The notes: generated by a model from the letters alone, not told the origin. Shown: positions 7,727 to 17,476, counted from the first letter of the stretch. The stretch is DNA of 64,000 bases from Hungatella sp. (GCA_009712635.1 WASS01000013.1:1-64000); one strand, 5' to 3'. Translations and numbers: made by a program.

Positions 7727-9230
7727 TTGATTCCCTCATTTTATAAATAATTCCTTCAATACTTTTCATCTTTTCTGGTGTTAAGTCGTAAAACTTCATA
7801 GCCACAATATTAAATACCGCTCCGATTAATTCCAGACCATAGTAGAATACTATCGCTAATATCAGCAAAGAGCTGCTGTAAGGTGTTTCAAGATCAGGAA
7901 ATTTGTCTGCGAAACCGATGGCTGCAAAGCCGAATCCTACTAATAGCGGGCCAAAGGAAGAAATCATTTTATCCATAAAACTGAATAAGGTTCCTACCAT
8001 TCCAGGAATATACTTTCCACTTCTGCTTGCCTCATAATCAGTAACGTCCGCAATCATAGGAGGAATAATGGAACTGGTGATCATCTGGAATCCTCCGCCT
8101 AAAACGGAAACCAGGAACAGCATAATTGTAAAAAAGGAAAATCCGGCAAAAGCCTGACCGTAGCCATTGGTATAACCTGGAAGGTTTAATGTTTTAGGAT
8201 CACAAAGCAGCCATAATCCGATTGCCAGAACATCCATAATTACAACACCCCAGCTTCCAAGCTGCATGGCTTTTTTTAAACCAAGCTTTCTTCCAATGGT
8301 GCCAATTCCAAGAGTCATCATCACAAGTCCAATCACTGTGGTGTACATGGTCCAGCCGCCGGAAAGCTTATAATTTCCTGCAGCAATTCCGTAAAGAACC
8401 AATACAATAGCACTAGTCTTACAGGTATTGGCAAGCATATCGGTGGATCTTGTTATAATCATCATCTGAAGTGGACGGTTCTTGATCAGTACCTGTATAT
8501 AATCCGACATTTTTACCTGAGGCGCTTTTTTTGTACTTGTGTCGCTGAAAAAACGAATGTCCTTTGGTGCGATTGAAATATAAGCAATTACAATACCTAA
8601 TGTCGCAAGGAGTGCAACAATCAGCCAGTACTCATGGAATAATTCCGCACTTTTAAGAGATCCATATTTTACTGCCAGTGATGCGACAACCATTGTCATT
8701 ACGGCACGCATAATACGTACAATGACAGTTCCCACAATGCTGAGAATTGGCCGTTGAGACGGATCATTTGTCAGACACACATTTCCAACATGATTGCTGA
8801 TATTTAAAAATGTATAACCAATATAATACAAAAGAGTAAATACAACAAAAAATACGGTTCTGATACCAGTTTCCGGCAGACGGTCCGTTACATTAAACAT
8901 CAGGTAACTATTGAAAAATAACATTGTTCCGCCCAGTACCAGACATAGCCTGGTTTTTCCAAACCGTCCCCCATACTTATCCACCAGGAAACCTACGATG
9001 GGATCTGTAATCCCGTCCCACAAACGCATAATTGTTGAGAAACTGGATGCCAATACAACTGCCATTCCCACATATCCATTCAAATAATAAGACATAATCA
9101 TGGTAATGCCCATATAAAGGTTAACTGCCATGTTGGCTCCGCTGAATCCGAAAATCCGCCAGACCGGAACGTAATGTATCCCATCCTCCTTCATATATTT
9201 TTGGATCTTTTCATTTGAGTTACTATCCAT
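7719..9230 (-). CDS. GPH-family glycoside/hexuronide:cation symporter
   Basis: 503 aa with about twelve hydrophobic segments and the GPH (MelB/UidB) signature region RLWDGITDPIVGFLVDKYGGRFGKTR near residue 70. GPH proteins import glycosides, pentosides or hexuronides with a proton or sodium. ATG start with GGGAGG just upstream. It is the first gene of a two-gene unit with the GH2 enzyme and is divergent from an AraC regulator, the arrangement expected for an inducible glycoside uptake system. The AraC site candidate at 9299-9338 sits in the shared promoter region. Confidence 0.88.
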   Translation of the reverse strand: MDSNSNEKIQKYMKEDGIHYVPVWRIFGFSGANMAVNLYMGITMIMSYYLNGYVGMAVVLASSFSTIMRLWDGITDPIVGFLVDKYGGRFGKTRLCLVLGGTMLFFNSYLMFNVTDRLPETGIRTVFFVVFTLLYYIGYTFLNISNHVGNVCLTNDPSQRPILSIVGTVIVRIMRAVMTMVVASLAVKYGSLKSAELFHEYWLIVALLATLGIVIAYISIAPKDIRFFSDTSTKKAPQVKMSDYIQVLIKNRPLQMMIITRSTDMLANTCKTSAIVLVLYGIAAGNYKLSGGWTMYTTVIGLVMMTLGIGTIGRKLGLKKAMQLGSWGVVIMDVLAIGLWLLCDPKTLNLPGYTNGYGQAFAGFSFFTIMLFLVSVLGGGFQMITSSIIPPMIADVTDYEASRSGKYIPGMVGTLFSFMDKMISSFGPLLVGFGFAAIGFADKFPDLETPYSSSLLILAIVFYYGLELIGAVFNIVAMKFYDLTPEKMKSIEGIIYKMRESNE

Positions 9231-9298
9231 AATGTCCTCCCTGTTTTATTAAAAACTTGATTCGCTTCGCGTATTTAAGATAGCATATTTATTATTTT

Positions 9299-9338
9299 TG
9301 TGATAGAATAATATCACAGATAATAGCACTTTATCACA
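9299..9338. promoter_or_regulatory. Candidate AraC operator between GPH/GH2 and araC-type gene
   Basis: TGTGATA at 9299-9305 and TATCACA at 9312-9318 form a perfect palindrome with a 6-bp spacer. A second TATCACA at 9332-9338 repeats the right half exactly 20 bp further on, about two helical turns, as is common for dimeric AraC sites. It lies in the 131-bp divergent promoter region. Confidence 0.5.
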
Positions 9339-9361
9339 ATATTGTTTAGAAAGGCAATCCT

Positions 9362-10564
9362 ATGAAAGATCAGACTTACGAGAAATTTAAAGTTGCCTCC
9401 TCATTAATTCAGGATTTTTATCATTTACAAATTAACATACTTGAGCAGGAAGACCAGATAGAGGAATTTATTAATAAAAACCGCCTCCATAGTGTACAGG
9501 CTTTTTTTTCCAGTGAGATACTAAAGCTTTATACGAAACAGTTTTCTCCAGACAGCATCTATTATCTGACTGATGCATTCATGGTGCATCTGGTTGTTTT
9601 TTTTATTGAAGAAAATCCTATTGTTTTAGGTCCTTTCTGCACCCTGCTTATGACGACAAAAGATGCACGTACCATCTTTGAGCAATACAAAATAACAAAC
9701 TTAAGTCAGACAGACTTTTTTTCTTATCTCAGCTCCCTTCCTGCCATAAAGGAATCGGAACTAATCCGCATGGTTACTTCCATGATTCATACGGTCTGTC
9801 CACAGGGACCGGAAAAACAGATCAGGAATGTGAACTTCTTTCATCTTCCAGGATCAATACCAGAGGAATATGGAACCAGGGAACATTACACAGTTTTACT
9901 GGAAAAACGTTACACATACGAGCAGCATTTTATTCAGGCGATTGAAAACGGGAACTCCAGATCAGCTATCTTTAATCTTCACAATATGCAGATGGATGTG
10001 GCCTATTTAAAACGCATCGGCACTACACTTGAAAATGAACGGATTGGAGCAGCTATTACAAGAACAACCGTAAGACTTGCAGCATTGCGCGCCGGTCTTC
10101 CGGCAATTGTGGTCGACAGACTTTCATCCCAGAATACAGCAATCACCCATAGTGCAAAAAATGTGGAGGAAATTCTGACTGCAAAAGAAAAGATGATCCG
10201 AGAATTCTGTAATGCCATCTACCACTACAAAGATCAGAAATATAGTTTTCTGGTACAAAGTGCATTATACTTTTTTGACCATCAATACTACAAAGAGATC
10301 AAGCTGAAAGAACTTGCTGATGAACTGAACGTGTCTCTTAATCATCTGATTTGCGAATTTCGGAAAGAAACCGGATTTACTCCAAATTCATATCTGCAAA
10401 AAAACAGAATGAAGCAAGCCTCCATTCTGATTTCCAGCACCGACATGACCATGCAGGAAATCAGCAGTTCCGTGGGCATATCCGATGCTAATTATTTTAT
10501 TAAGGTATTTAAAAAATATTATGGGGAAACTCCCACCAAGTACAGAAAAAAATACAGAACTTAG
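9362..10564 (+). CDS. AraC-family transcription regulator
   Basis: 400 aa. The C-terminal about 100 residues are a standard AraC double helix-turn-helix (YKEIKLKELADELNVSLNHLICEFRKETGFTPNSYLQKNRMKQASILI ... ISDANYFIKVFKKYYGETPTKYR). The long N-terminal 290 residues are of the type seen in clostridial AraC regulators next to glycoside operons; no cupin motif is obvious. AGAAAGG lies ahead of the ATG. It is transcribed away from the GPH-GH2 unit and its probable target is that unit. It shares overall length and layout with the regulator at 16.1 kb, suggesting paralogs. Confidence 0.88.
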   Translation: MKDQTYEKFKVASSLIQDFYHLQINILEQEDQIEEFINKNRLHSVQAFFSSEILKLYTKQFSPDSIYYLTDAFMVHLVVFFIEENPIVLGPFCTLLMTTKDARTIFEQYKITNLSQTDFFSYLSSLPAIKESELIRMVTSMIHTVCPQGPEKQIRNVNFFHLPGSIPEEYGTREHYTVLLEKRYTYEQHFIQAIENGNSRSAIFNLHNMQMDVAYLKRIGTTLENERIGAAITRTTVRLAALRAGLPAIVVDRLSSQNTAITHSAKNVEEILTAKEKMIREFCNAIYHYKDQKYSFLVQSALYFFDHQYYKEIKLKELADELNVSLNHLICEFRKETGFTPNSYLQKNRMKQASILISSTDMTMQEISSSVGISDANYFIKVFKKYYGETPTKYRKKYRT

Positions 10565-10573
10565 TTTCTTCTA

Positions 10574-12322
10574 CTACAGTCTGGTATCCCATCTGTTACA
10601 GAATACTTTGTCATTTGCTGTACCAGAGAATTTACTGTTTCCGCATATTTTATCAATTGCAGCTCTGATATTCTCCTGATTGCTGCCATAGGCATTGACA
10701 AAGGTATGAAGCTGCGGAACATCGATTAAGTGATTGGTATAATTAAGACTGATCCCGATGGTCGGCACCTCCATATTATACCAGGGCAGCTCACAGCTGT
10801 GATTGCAGCTCCAGCGTATGCGCACATTATTCTCCTGTGCATATCCTTTCACGTTTATTACAAGGAATACAATATCATGGTTGTCAATAAATGACTGGCG
10901 TGATTCGTGTCCCAGCATCTTCACAAAGTTCATGGGAGAAACTCCGTTTTCAACTTCCAGATCATGGTAATTGGGGCATACTTCAACATCAAATCCTGCT
11001 CTCTCTAATTCTCTGATTAGTGTTTCTTTCACAGGATCGCCTTTGTATGCCTTGCTGGTGGGGGTACTCTGGACATAAACCAGATATGCTCTCTTTTTCG
11101 AATGTACATCCACAGGTATGAGCTGCTTTGTGTCTTTCACCAGCGTAATACATTCATCTGCTGCCTGTTTTGTAAAGGCATGGTGCTCTTCACATCCAAT
11201 CCATTTATCTTTCCATTCCGGACCCGGTATTCTTACTGATTCATCATAAAGGTGTAACTTTGCCTTTAGCCCAAGGATACGGGTAACTGCATCAGAAAGA
11301 CGCTCCTCAGTTACTATACCGTTTTTAATTCCTTCCCTAAGAAATTCCATATCTTCTTCCACATCATTGGCAAACAAAAACATGTCACAACCGGCTGCTA
11401 TGGCTTTTGGAATCGCATCACATCTCTTAACCATGGCAGTCATTCCCACCATATGAGATGCATCCGTCGTAATTACACCGTTGAATTTCATCTCATTGCG
11501 AAGCAGATCCGTTATTAATTCAGGGGCAAGTGTTGCCGGCATTATTTCTTCATCTTTTATTCCAGGGCGTAACTTTCTGCTCATTTCCGGTAATGCAATA
11601 TGTCCCGCCATAATTGACTCCAGACCTTCATCAATCATGGTCTGATATACGTTTCGAAAACTATCATTCCATTCTTCCACGCTCAGGGAATTTACACCAA
11701 GTGCCAGATGCTGATCCAGTTCTTCCACGCCATCTCCCGGGAAATGTTTGCAGCAGCAGGCCATATTGGCATTGGCCTCCTTAATTCCCTTTATGTATGC
11801 TCTTGCATTGTCAGTTACAACCTGAACATTATCACCATAGCTTCTTGTATTCACAATGGTATTTCGCCAGTTCATGTAAATATCTGTAATCGGATTAAAC
11901 ATCCAGTTACAGCCCACTGCTGTCGCTTCCCTGCCCGCCGTCAATCCGGTATGATATGCATGATCGGTGCCGTTTCCTGCTCCGCACTGCGCTGCTGTGG
12001 CAACAAATGTGCCTTCTGGTATACAGCCATTCCCGCCTTCATCGCAATTTGCTGCAATCAGCAAGGGTATCCTGCTGTGCTTCTGATATAGGGTGTTCTG
12101 CTGGTAAACAGCTTCCTTATCCCCTCCCTGCCAGCGCAGGCCTCCCTGATGAGAATGACTCAAAGTGTTTTTTATTTGTTCTTCATTTACTCCGGGCGTT
12201 GCCTTCATCAGAATGAACAATTGTCCGACTTTCTCTTCCAAAGTCATTTCACTATAAGTCTGTTCCACCCATGAGATCTGTTCCTCATTTAAGCAGAATG
12301 GTTTTTCCTTCAAATTTACCAT
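10574..12322 (-). CDS. Glycoside hydrolase family 3 (NagZ-like)
   Basis: 582 aa from the ATG at 12320-12322, which has AGAGGA seven bases upstream and follows the HAD gene stop by four bases; the longer open frame overlaps that gene. Residues 1-330 form the GH3 barrel, with MTLEEKVGQLFILM, the loop CCKHFPGDGVEELDQHLA and the nucleophile Asp in GVITTDASHM. The KHFPGDG loop with a following D-x-H resembles the Asp-His dyad loop of beta-N-acetylglucosaminidases rather than the loop of beta-glucosidases. A C-terminal alpha/beta domain completes it. There is no signal peptide. Substrate could be an N-acetylhexosaminide or another beta-glycoside brought in by the adjacent GPH transporter. It is convergent with the AraC gene, with only 9 bp between. 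Confidence 0.85.
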   Translation of the reverse strand: MVNLKEKPFCLNEEQISWVEQTYSEMTLEEKVGQLFILMKATPGVNEEQIKNTLSHSHQGGLRWQGGDKEAVYQQNTLYQKHSRIPLLIAANCDEGGNGCIPEGTFVATAAQCGAGNGTDHAYHTGLTAGREATAVGCNWMFNPITDIYMNWRNTIVNTRSYGDNVQVVTDNARAYIKGIKEANANMACCCKHFPGDGVEELDQHLALGVNSLSVEEWNDSFRNVYQTMIDEGLESIMAGHIALPEMSRKLRPGIKDEEIMPATLAPELITDLLRNEMKFNGVITTDASHMVGMTAMVKRCDAIPKAIAAGCDMFLFANDVEEDMEFLREGIKNGIVTEERLSDAVTRILGLKAKLHLYDESVRIPGPEWKDKWIGCEEHHAFTKQAADECITLVKDTKQLIPVDVHSKKRAYLVYVQSTPTSKAYKGDPVKETLIRELERAGFDVEVCPNYHDLEVENGVSPMNFVKMLGHESRQSFIDNHDIVFLVINVKGYAQENNVRIRWSCNHSCELPWYNMEVPTIGISLNYTNHLIDVPQLHTFVNAYGSNQENIRAAIDKICGNSKFSGTANDKVFCNRWDTRL

Positions 12323-12326
12323 TATA

Positions 12327-13178
12327 TTATCCTCTTTCTTTTTGTACAAAGTTATCATAGAATTTCCTTTTGTAATAAATGGAATCCTCTCTAAAATCCT
12401 GTTGAAGAAATTTACCAAATACATGTTCTGAAAACTCATTCCACGATTTTGCTTCCTGTTTCACAAGAATGGGATAAAAAAGAACGTGATTCTCATCTGC
12501 AGCTTTTTCATCTCCCGGGGCATCTCCGATCATGATTACATGGTTCGTATCATAGCCCTTTCTTAATAGCTCATGGATGCAATGGGATTTACTGCCAATA
12601 TTTTGTGTTAACAGTAAATCAATATGCGCAAGCAATCCATGATCAGACCATTCTTCCATGACTGCCTCATAATTTGCGGAAGAAACAATTGCAATATCAG
12701 CATACTGATGTACCTGTTCCAGTACTTCCTTTACATTCTCAAAAGGTAATTTTTCCTGAGGTGATAATTCTTTTATTTTATTATTTAAATTTTCTGACCA
12801 CTGCAATGCCTTTTCCAGACATTCTGTCTTACTCTTTGAAATTCGATCTATTAGAGATTCATTTGATAATTCTTTAGTTGTATCAACCCAATCCTGAAAA
12901 CAATCCAGTCCATTTATCTCAATATACTGCTCATTAATTTCTCTCAGCGCTATTGCAAGACCTTTAAAACGGTTGATTCCTCTTAGATCCGAATACAAAT
13001 TAATCTCATTCCAGCGGTCAAGAATAGTCTCTTCCCAACGCTGTAAATTCCATACTTCAATCAGACAGGGTCCAAAACATTTTTTATGTTTCACATCCAT
13101 GGTATCCATGGCACATCCATCCGAATCCACACATACCAGGAACTCTTTTCTTTTTTGATAATTCATAATTGTCTGCAT
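12327..13178 (-). CDS. HAD-superfamily hydrolase
   Basis: 283 aa. HAD motif I is VDSDGCAMDT near residue 18, motif II the Ser in IVSSANYE, and motif IV GDAPGDEKAA. The helical cap between motifs I and II (about residues 30-130) is long and of C1 type. The family removes phosphate from small molecules such as sugar phosphates or phosphoglycolate; the substrate cannot be read. The gene lies between the esterase and GH3 with gaps of only 3 and 4 bp, so it belongs to the same glycoside operon. A phosphatase in this place hints that a phosphorylated sugar or aglycone arises in the pathway, which is inference. Confidence 0.8.
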   Translation of the reverse strand: MQTIMNYQKRKEFLVCVDSDGCAMDTMDVKHKKCFGPCLIEVWNLQRWEETILDRWNEINLYSDLRGINRFKGLAIALREINEQYIEINGLDCFQDWVDTTKELSNESLIDRISKSKTECLEKALQWSENLNNKIKELSPQEKLPFENVKEVLEQVHQYADIAIVSSANYEAVMEEWSDHGLLAHIDLLLTQNIGSKSHCIHELLRKGYDTNHVIMIGDAPGDEKAADENHVLFYPILVKQEAKSWNEFSEHVFGKFLQQDFREDSIYYKRKFYDNFVQKERG

Positions 13179-13181
13179 TTT

Positions 13182-14498
13182 TTATTGACTCCCTGCTATT
13201 TTACCCATCCCTATCTCTGAATCTGAAAATATCATAACATCATCCTGAGTATTATTTGTTGTTTTCCATTCTGGAAGTGATTCATGGTTGGGATTCCCAT
13301 GTTTTGCAAAGTTACTGAAATACTCCATCATTGCATCAGATAACTTATAATCCTTTTCTTCCCATGGCCTCCAGCAGTTTTTCAGGGCACCAATGGTGTA
13401 CCAAAGCTCACTGGAATGCCAGGAGCCATTCTCATCTCCCGGAAGGTTTCTGGAAAAATAAAAACAATACGAAGGAATCATCTTCTGTTCTGACTGCAGG
13501 ATTGCCCAATCCTTTGCCATTCTGTGCATTTCTTCCGGCAGTAGATCATCCTTTGTACTTCCCATCAGGTATGGAATCTTTGCCTGAATCCTCTTTGTAT
13601 TTATTTCTTCTGTACATAAGGGTACGATTCCCCCATCAATAACCGGCATACAGTTCTGTATCCCATTGGGATATTTCTGCAACACTGCAAACATGGAATC
13701 CAGTAAGTCTCTGGCATCGCATTTAATCCATTCTTCTAAGTTTGTTCCAAGCTTAGTAAGAACCTCTTTCCAGAACGGGTACGTCTTCTCCACATAAGTT
13801 GAATTGGCAAATGTTTCACTGACACCGCCTCCGCTTGTCATAATTGCCTTTGAGATATATTTTTTTGCCAGTGTTGACAAACATAATTGCTGCAGACTCA
13901 TGGCACCTGCGGACTGTCCCATTACTGTAATATTGGAGGGATCGCCGTCAAACCGTTTTATATTATGGCTGATCCATTTCAGAGCAGTCAACTGGTCATA
14001 AAGACCGTAGTTTCCGGTATGACCATCTCTTTTTTCCAGCTCGGGCAGGGAACAAAAGCCAAATGGCCCTAACCGATAATTGCATGTAACAAAAATCACG
14101 CCCTTTTTTGCATAGCCAGAACCATCAAACGGTTTTTCATTGCCGCAGCCGCCCTGAAACATTCCTCCATGTACGTAAAAAATAACAGGTGCATTTTCAC
14201 AGTATTCCGGTTTCCATATGTTTAGAAAAAAGCAGTCCTCACTGTATGTATATACTTCCTCTTTTCTAAATTCTTTATAATAAAATGAATCTTCCTGCTC
14301 TTTGTAAAATGTTCTTCTCTGAATGCTTGCATCTTTAAAACTGGTTGCATCAAAAACGTCATTCCAGCCTGTTACTTCTATGGGGTACTCCCACCTTCCG
14401 CCAGTTGCGTACCTCACACCATAAAACTCATGAATACCGGTTCCAGAATCAATCCCTTTTAATTTGCCGCAAGCAGTTTCAATGATTATTTCTTTCAT
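13182..14498 (-). CDS. Type B carboxylesterase
   Basis: 438 aa. Clear carboxylesterase/lipase type B signs: oxyanion motif YVHGGMFQGG, nucleophile elbow GQSAGAMS, and the catalytic His in SWHSSELWYTIG followed by the usual YFSNFAKHGNPN end region. It is about 60 residues shorter than common members (about 500 aa), mainly in the lid region. No signal peptide is present, so it is intracellular. The stop overlaps no neighbour; its start overlaps the transporter stop by four bases. In this operon a likely job is removal of acyl or aromatic ester groups from imported plant glycosides before GH3 acts. Confidence 0.85.
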   Translation of the reverse strand: MKEIIIETACGKLKGIDSGTGIHEFYGVRYATGGRWEYPIEVTGWNDVFDATSFKDASIQRRTFYKEQEDSFYYKEFRKEEVYTYSEDCFFLNIWKPEYCENAPVIFYVHGGMFQGGCGNEKPFDGSGYAKKGVIFVTCNYRLGPFGFCSLPELEKRDGHTGNYGLYDQLTALKWISHNIKRFDGDPSNITVMGQSAGAMSLQQLCLSTLAKKYISKAIMTSGGGVSETFANSTYVEKTYPFWKEVLTKLGTNLEEWIKCDARDLLDSMFAVLQKYPNGIQNCMPVIDGGIVPLCTEEINTKRIQAKIPYLMGSTKDDLLPEEMHRMAKDWAILQSEQKMIPSYCFYFSRNLPGDENGSWHSSELWYTIGALKNCWRPWEEKDYKLSDAMMEYFSNFAKHGNPNHESLPEWKTTNNTQDDVMIFSDSEIGMGKIAGSQ

Positions 14499-15895
14499 TT
14501 TTCTCCATTTCCTTCCGCAAAACTTCGCCTCTGCGCTAATTCAGCATAAAGTTTATCTGTTTTTGTTTTTGATAAATTAAAGATGAGACCCATGCCAATG
14601 ATCTCTACAACTCCGGCAATGGCAGGCATAATTGTTACCATACTTCTTATTCCTTCTCCAACACCTGCCTGCTGGGTTGCAACCCCCGAAACATATCCAA
14701 TGGCGGCCAAAAGATAGGTTGTACCACTGTGTGTAATGGAGGTTGCGATCTTTTTGCTGAATGTATAGATGGAATACAATGTACCATCTGCTCTTTTATT
14801 CGTCATTACTTCCTGATAATCAATGCAGTCGGTAATAAACGCCCAGATTAACATCATAAAACCAGTCTGCCCAACATTGGATAATGTGCTTAATACCAGG
14901 TATACATATACGTTAGAGATTGGGAAAAGAAATAAGCAGGAAGAAAATATCACATTGTAGACTGCACTGGCAATGATTACTTTTCTCTTTCCAAATTTAT
15001 GTGCAAGTTTGGGAATTAACGGGTATAGGATAAACAATACAGGAATACTTAAGGGTGATGTCAGTGCCATCATTCTGGGTGCATGATAATATTCTCTGTA
15101 CAAATAGCTTGACATAGCCCCCATGGATGCTGATGCAATACAATTTCCAAAGGATGCAACCATTACTCCAATTAATGGTCTGTTTTTGGCTGCCTCTTTT
15201 AAAACATCAAAAAATTTATAATCATTTGTTGTCTGCCTTTTAATATCTGCTTCTGAATATCTTTCTGTCGTTAATGTTAATAAAATAATATAAAAAATAA
15301 TGCTGGTTACACAGGCAACGATTGCAAGGAGGAAAAATGCCTGAGGATTTACAGTCTGATCCTTATTCCAGACAAGCATTGGAACTAATGGCAAAAATAA
15401 TACTCCCACTGATGTTCCGCCAAGGCTTCTTGCCCTTGATAATTTTGTTCTTTCAACTGGATCTCTTGTTATTACAGAAGCCATCGCCCCGTAAGGCATG
15501 GAAGTACCAGTATAGCTCATTCCGTAAATCAGGTAACCGCATGCAATCCAGATGTGTTTCATCGTCATAGACCAGCTGGAAACGTCGGCAAAGCACATAA
15601 GAACAGATAATGCTAATGGGATCATTGCGATTCTAATATAAGGCTTAAATTTATCTCCCGATTTGCCAATTCGTATTCTGTCCGGTAATGAGCCGATTAA
15701 TGGGTCATTGATTGCATCCCAGATTTTTGCAAACAGAAATAAACCGGCCATCCATTTCGCATTGATTCCCAGCACATAAGTACTGAATGTGAGTATGTAC
15801 ATATCAATGTATAAATTGACCATACTGCCTGCCAAGTCACCGAATACGTACCCCAATTGGTCTTTAAACCCAAATTTCTTTTTTATTTTTTCCAT
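14495..15895 (-). CDS. GPH-family glycoside:cation symporter (second copy)
   Basis: 466 aa from the ATG at 15893-15895 with GGAGG eight bases upstream; an earlier GTG lies inside that site. About twelve membrane segments and the GPH region KIWDAINDPLIGSLPDRIRIGKSGDKFKPYIR near the N-terminus. It heads the operon GPH-esterase-HAD-GH3, each pair overlapping or separated by a few bases, and is divergent from its own AraC regulator. It is a family relative of the 7.7-9.2 kb symporter but differs enough in the visible segments to have another substrate. Confidence 0.87.
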   Translation of the reverse strand: MEKIKKKFGFKDQLGYVFGDLAGSMVNLYIDMYILTFSTYVLGINAKWMAGLFLFAKIWDAINDPLIGSLPDRIRIGKSGDKFKPYIRIAMIPLALSVLMCFADVSSWSMTMKHIWIACGYLIYGMSYTGTSMPYGAMASVITRDPVERTKLSRARSLGGTSVGVLFLPLVPMLVWNKDQTVNPQAFFLLAIVACVTSIIFYIILLTLTTERYSEADIKRQTTNDYKFFDVLKEAAKNRPLIGVMVASFGNCIASASMGAMSSYLYREYYHAPRMMALTSPLSIPVLFILYPLIPKLAHKFGKRKVIIASAVYNVIFSSCLFLFPISNVYVYLVLSTLSNVGQTGFMMLIWAFITDCIDYQEVMTNKRADGTLYSIYTFSKKIATSITHSGTTYLLAAIGYVSGVATQQAGVGEGIRSMVTIMPAIAGVVEIIGMGLIFNLSKTKTDKLYAELAQRRSFAEGNGEK

Positions 15896-15986
15896 TGTAG
15901 TGCCCTCCACCTGTTATATATACATTGCCATAGTTCTATCAAATAGTAACAATTAATCAGGAGGGATAACAGAATTATTTTTATTA

Positions 15987-16041
15987 AAAATAGCATAATT
16001 TTTAGATTTGTATTGTTTGCATATGGATTTTATGCTATTTT
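15987..16041. promoter_or_regulatory. Long inverted repeat in divergent GPH/araC promoter region
   Basis: AAAATAGCATAA at 15987-15998 and its exact reverse complement TTATGCTATTTT at 16030-16041 are 43 bp apart centre to centre, about four helical turns. The pair lies between the divergent transporter and AraC genes and is a good candidate for a looping or two-site operator. Confidence 0.5.
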
Positions 16042-16083
16042 AAATAAAAGCAACGGAACCAGTCCTTAAGAAGTGTTTTAGAA

Positions 16084-17325
16084 ATGAGGTATGCATTAAT
16101 GATGTATGAGAATTACATTGAATTAGCCAAAAATATATTTGACAGTCAGAACATCCAGACCCTCCAACTGACCTCTCCGTTTAATAATATCAGCCAGGTG
16201 GATTACGCCTTACGTTCCTACTTATATCCACAGCAGAATCCTTATGAAAAAATCAAACACTGGCTTATTTATGACTGTGTATTTCCTAATATTTATTTTA
16301 TAGAAAGTTCTTACCATATCTCCAATCTATACCTAAAGCTCCCTACTGCCGATCATACAAATTCTTATTTATCCATCGGTCCTTTTCTCTTTAGCAGGCC
16401 AACGGCTGAGGAGATTCATCAAATAGCAGGAGCGTACCCGTCTCCCCATATGGAGCAGGAATTAATCCTCTTTTATAACAATCTCCCATTAACAATGGCA
16501 CGGGAGAAGTTCCAGGCCTTTATTACTGCGCTTTTTTCACCTGTCCTTGGACCAGAAATGAGAATCATTGATCAGAGTCATTCAGATATCTTAAATAATC
16601 TGATTCCTGTCAATGATTTTGAACATTCTTTCTCTGAAGGTGATTTGTCACTGAATCTGGTGGAACAGCGATATCTGATTGAACAGCAGATGATTGCCGC
16701 TGTGAAACAGCAAAACATCAAGGAAGCAATCCGCTTACACAAGAAAATGCTCCAGTTTAATTATGGACAGCGAAATTCAAACCAGCTGCGTAATTCCAAA
16801 AATTTCATGATTGTATTTAATACGCTATTAAGAACCGCTTCCAGAGACTGCCAGGTTCACCCATTCTACATTGATAGAATATCCCATTATTATGCCATTG
16901 AAATTGAACAATGTACCAATGATCTTCAATTAACCAAACTTTCAACTGATATGATTCGCAAATACTGCCTGCTGATCCACAACCATTCTGTCAAAAAATA
17001 CTCTGACAACATACAGGACTGTGTCACATATATCGATCTCCATTATAATGAAAATCTCACTCTGAAGAAATTGGCCGGGCACTTAAACCTGAACAGCAGT
17101 TATCTTTCTACTCTCTTTAAGAAAGAACTGGGTAAGACAGTAACAGACTATATTACTCAGACCCGCATTAAACAGGCTTTATTATTATTAAATTCCACTA
17201 AGCAATCAATGGGGGATGTGGCCAATCAATGTGGATTTGATGATATCAATTACTTTTCCAGAATATTTAAAAAATATCAGGGAATGTCACCCAGTTCCTA
17301 TCGGAAAATGATTCAGGATAGCTGA
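16084..17325 (+). CDS. AraC-family transcription regulator (second copy)
   Basis: 413 aa. The C-terminal helix-turn-helix pair is visible (ENLTLKKLAGHLNLNSSYLSTLFKKELGKTVTDYITQTRIKQALLLL ... GFDDINYFSRIFKKYQGMSPSSYRK). The N-terminal 300 residues resemble in length and style the regulator at 9.4 kb. The ribosome site ahead of the ATG at 16084 is weak; ATGs six and seven codons later are possible starts. It is divergent from the GPH-esterase-HAD-GH3 operon and probably activates it. Confidence 0.85.
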   Translation: MRYALMMYENYIELAKNIFDSQNIQTLQLTSPFNNISQVDYALRSYLYPQQNPYEKIKHWLIYDCVFPNIYFIESSYHISNLYLKLPTADHTNSYLSIGPFLFSRPTAEEIHQIAGAYPSPHMEQELILFYNNLPLTMAREKFQAFITALFSPVLGPEMRIIDQSHSDILNNLIPVNDFEHSFSEGDLSLNLVEQRYLIEQQMIAAVKQQNIKEAIRLHKKMLQFNYGQRNSNQLRNSKNFMIVFNTLLRTASRDCQVHPFYIDRISHYYAIEIEQCTNDLQLTKLSTDMIRKYCLLIHNHSVKKYSDNIQDCVTYIDLHYNENLTLKKLAGHLNLNSSYLSTLFKKELGKTVTDYITQTRIKQALLLLNSTKQSMGDVANQCGFDDINYFSRIFKKYQGMSPSSYRKMIQDS

Positions 17326-17476
17326 ATTTATAAAAAAACAAATAAAAGCTTACATACTATTAATTTTTGTGATATACTAACTGAGCTAATTTTAAATATG
17401 GTACATAATTGGAAACGCACACTCCTCCCGGATGATAACGAACAACACATTCATAATCATTAAGGAGGATTTTTTT

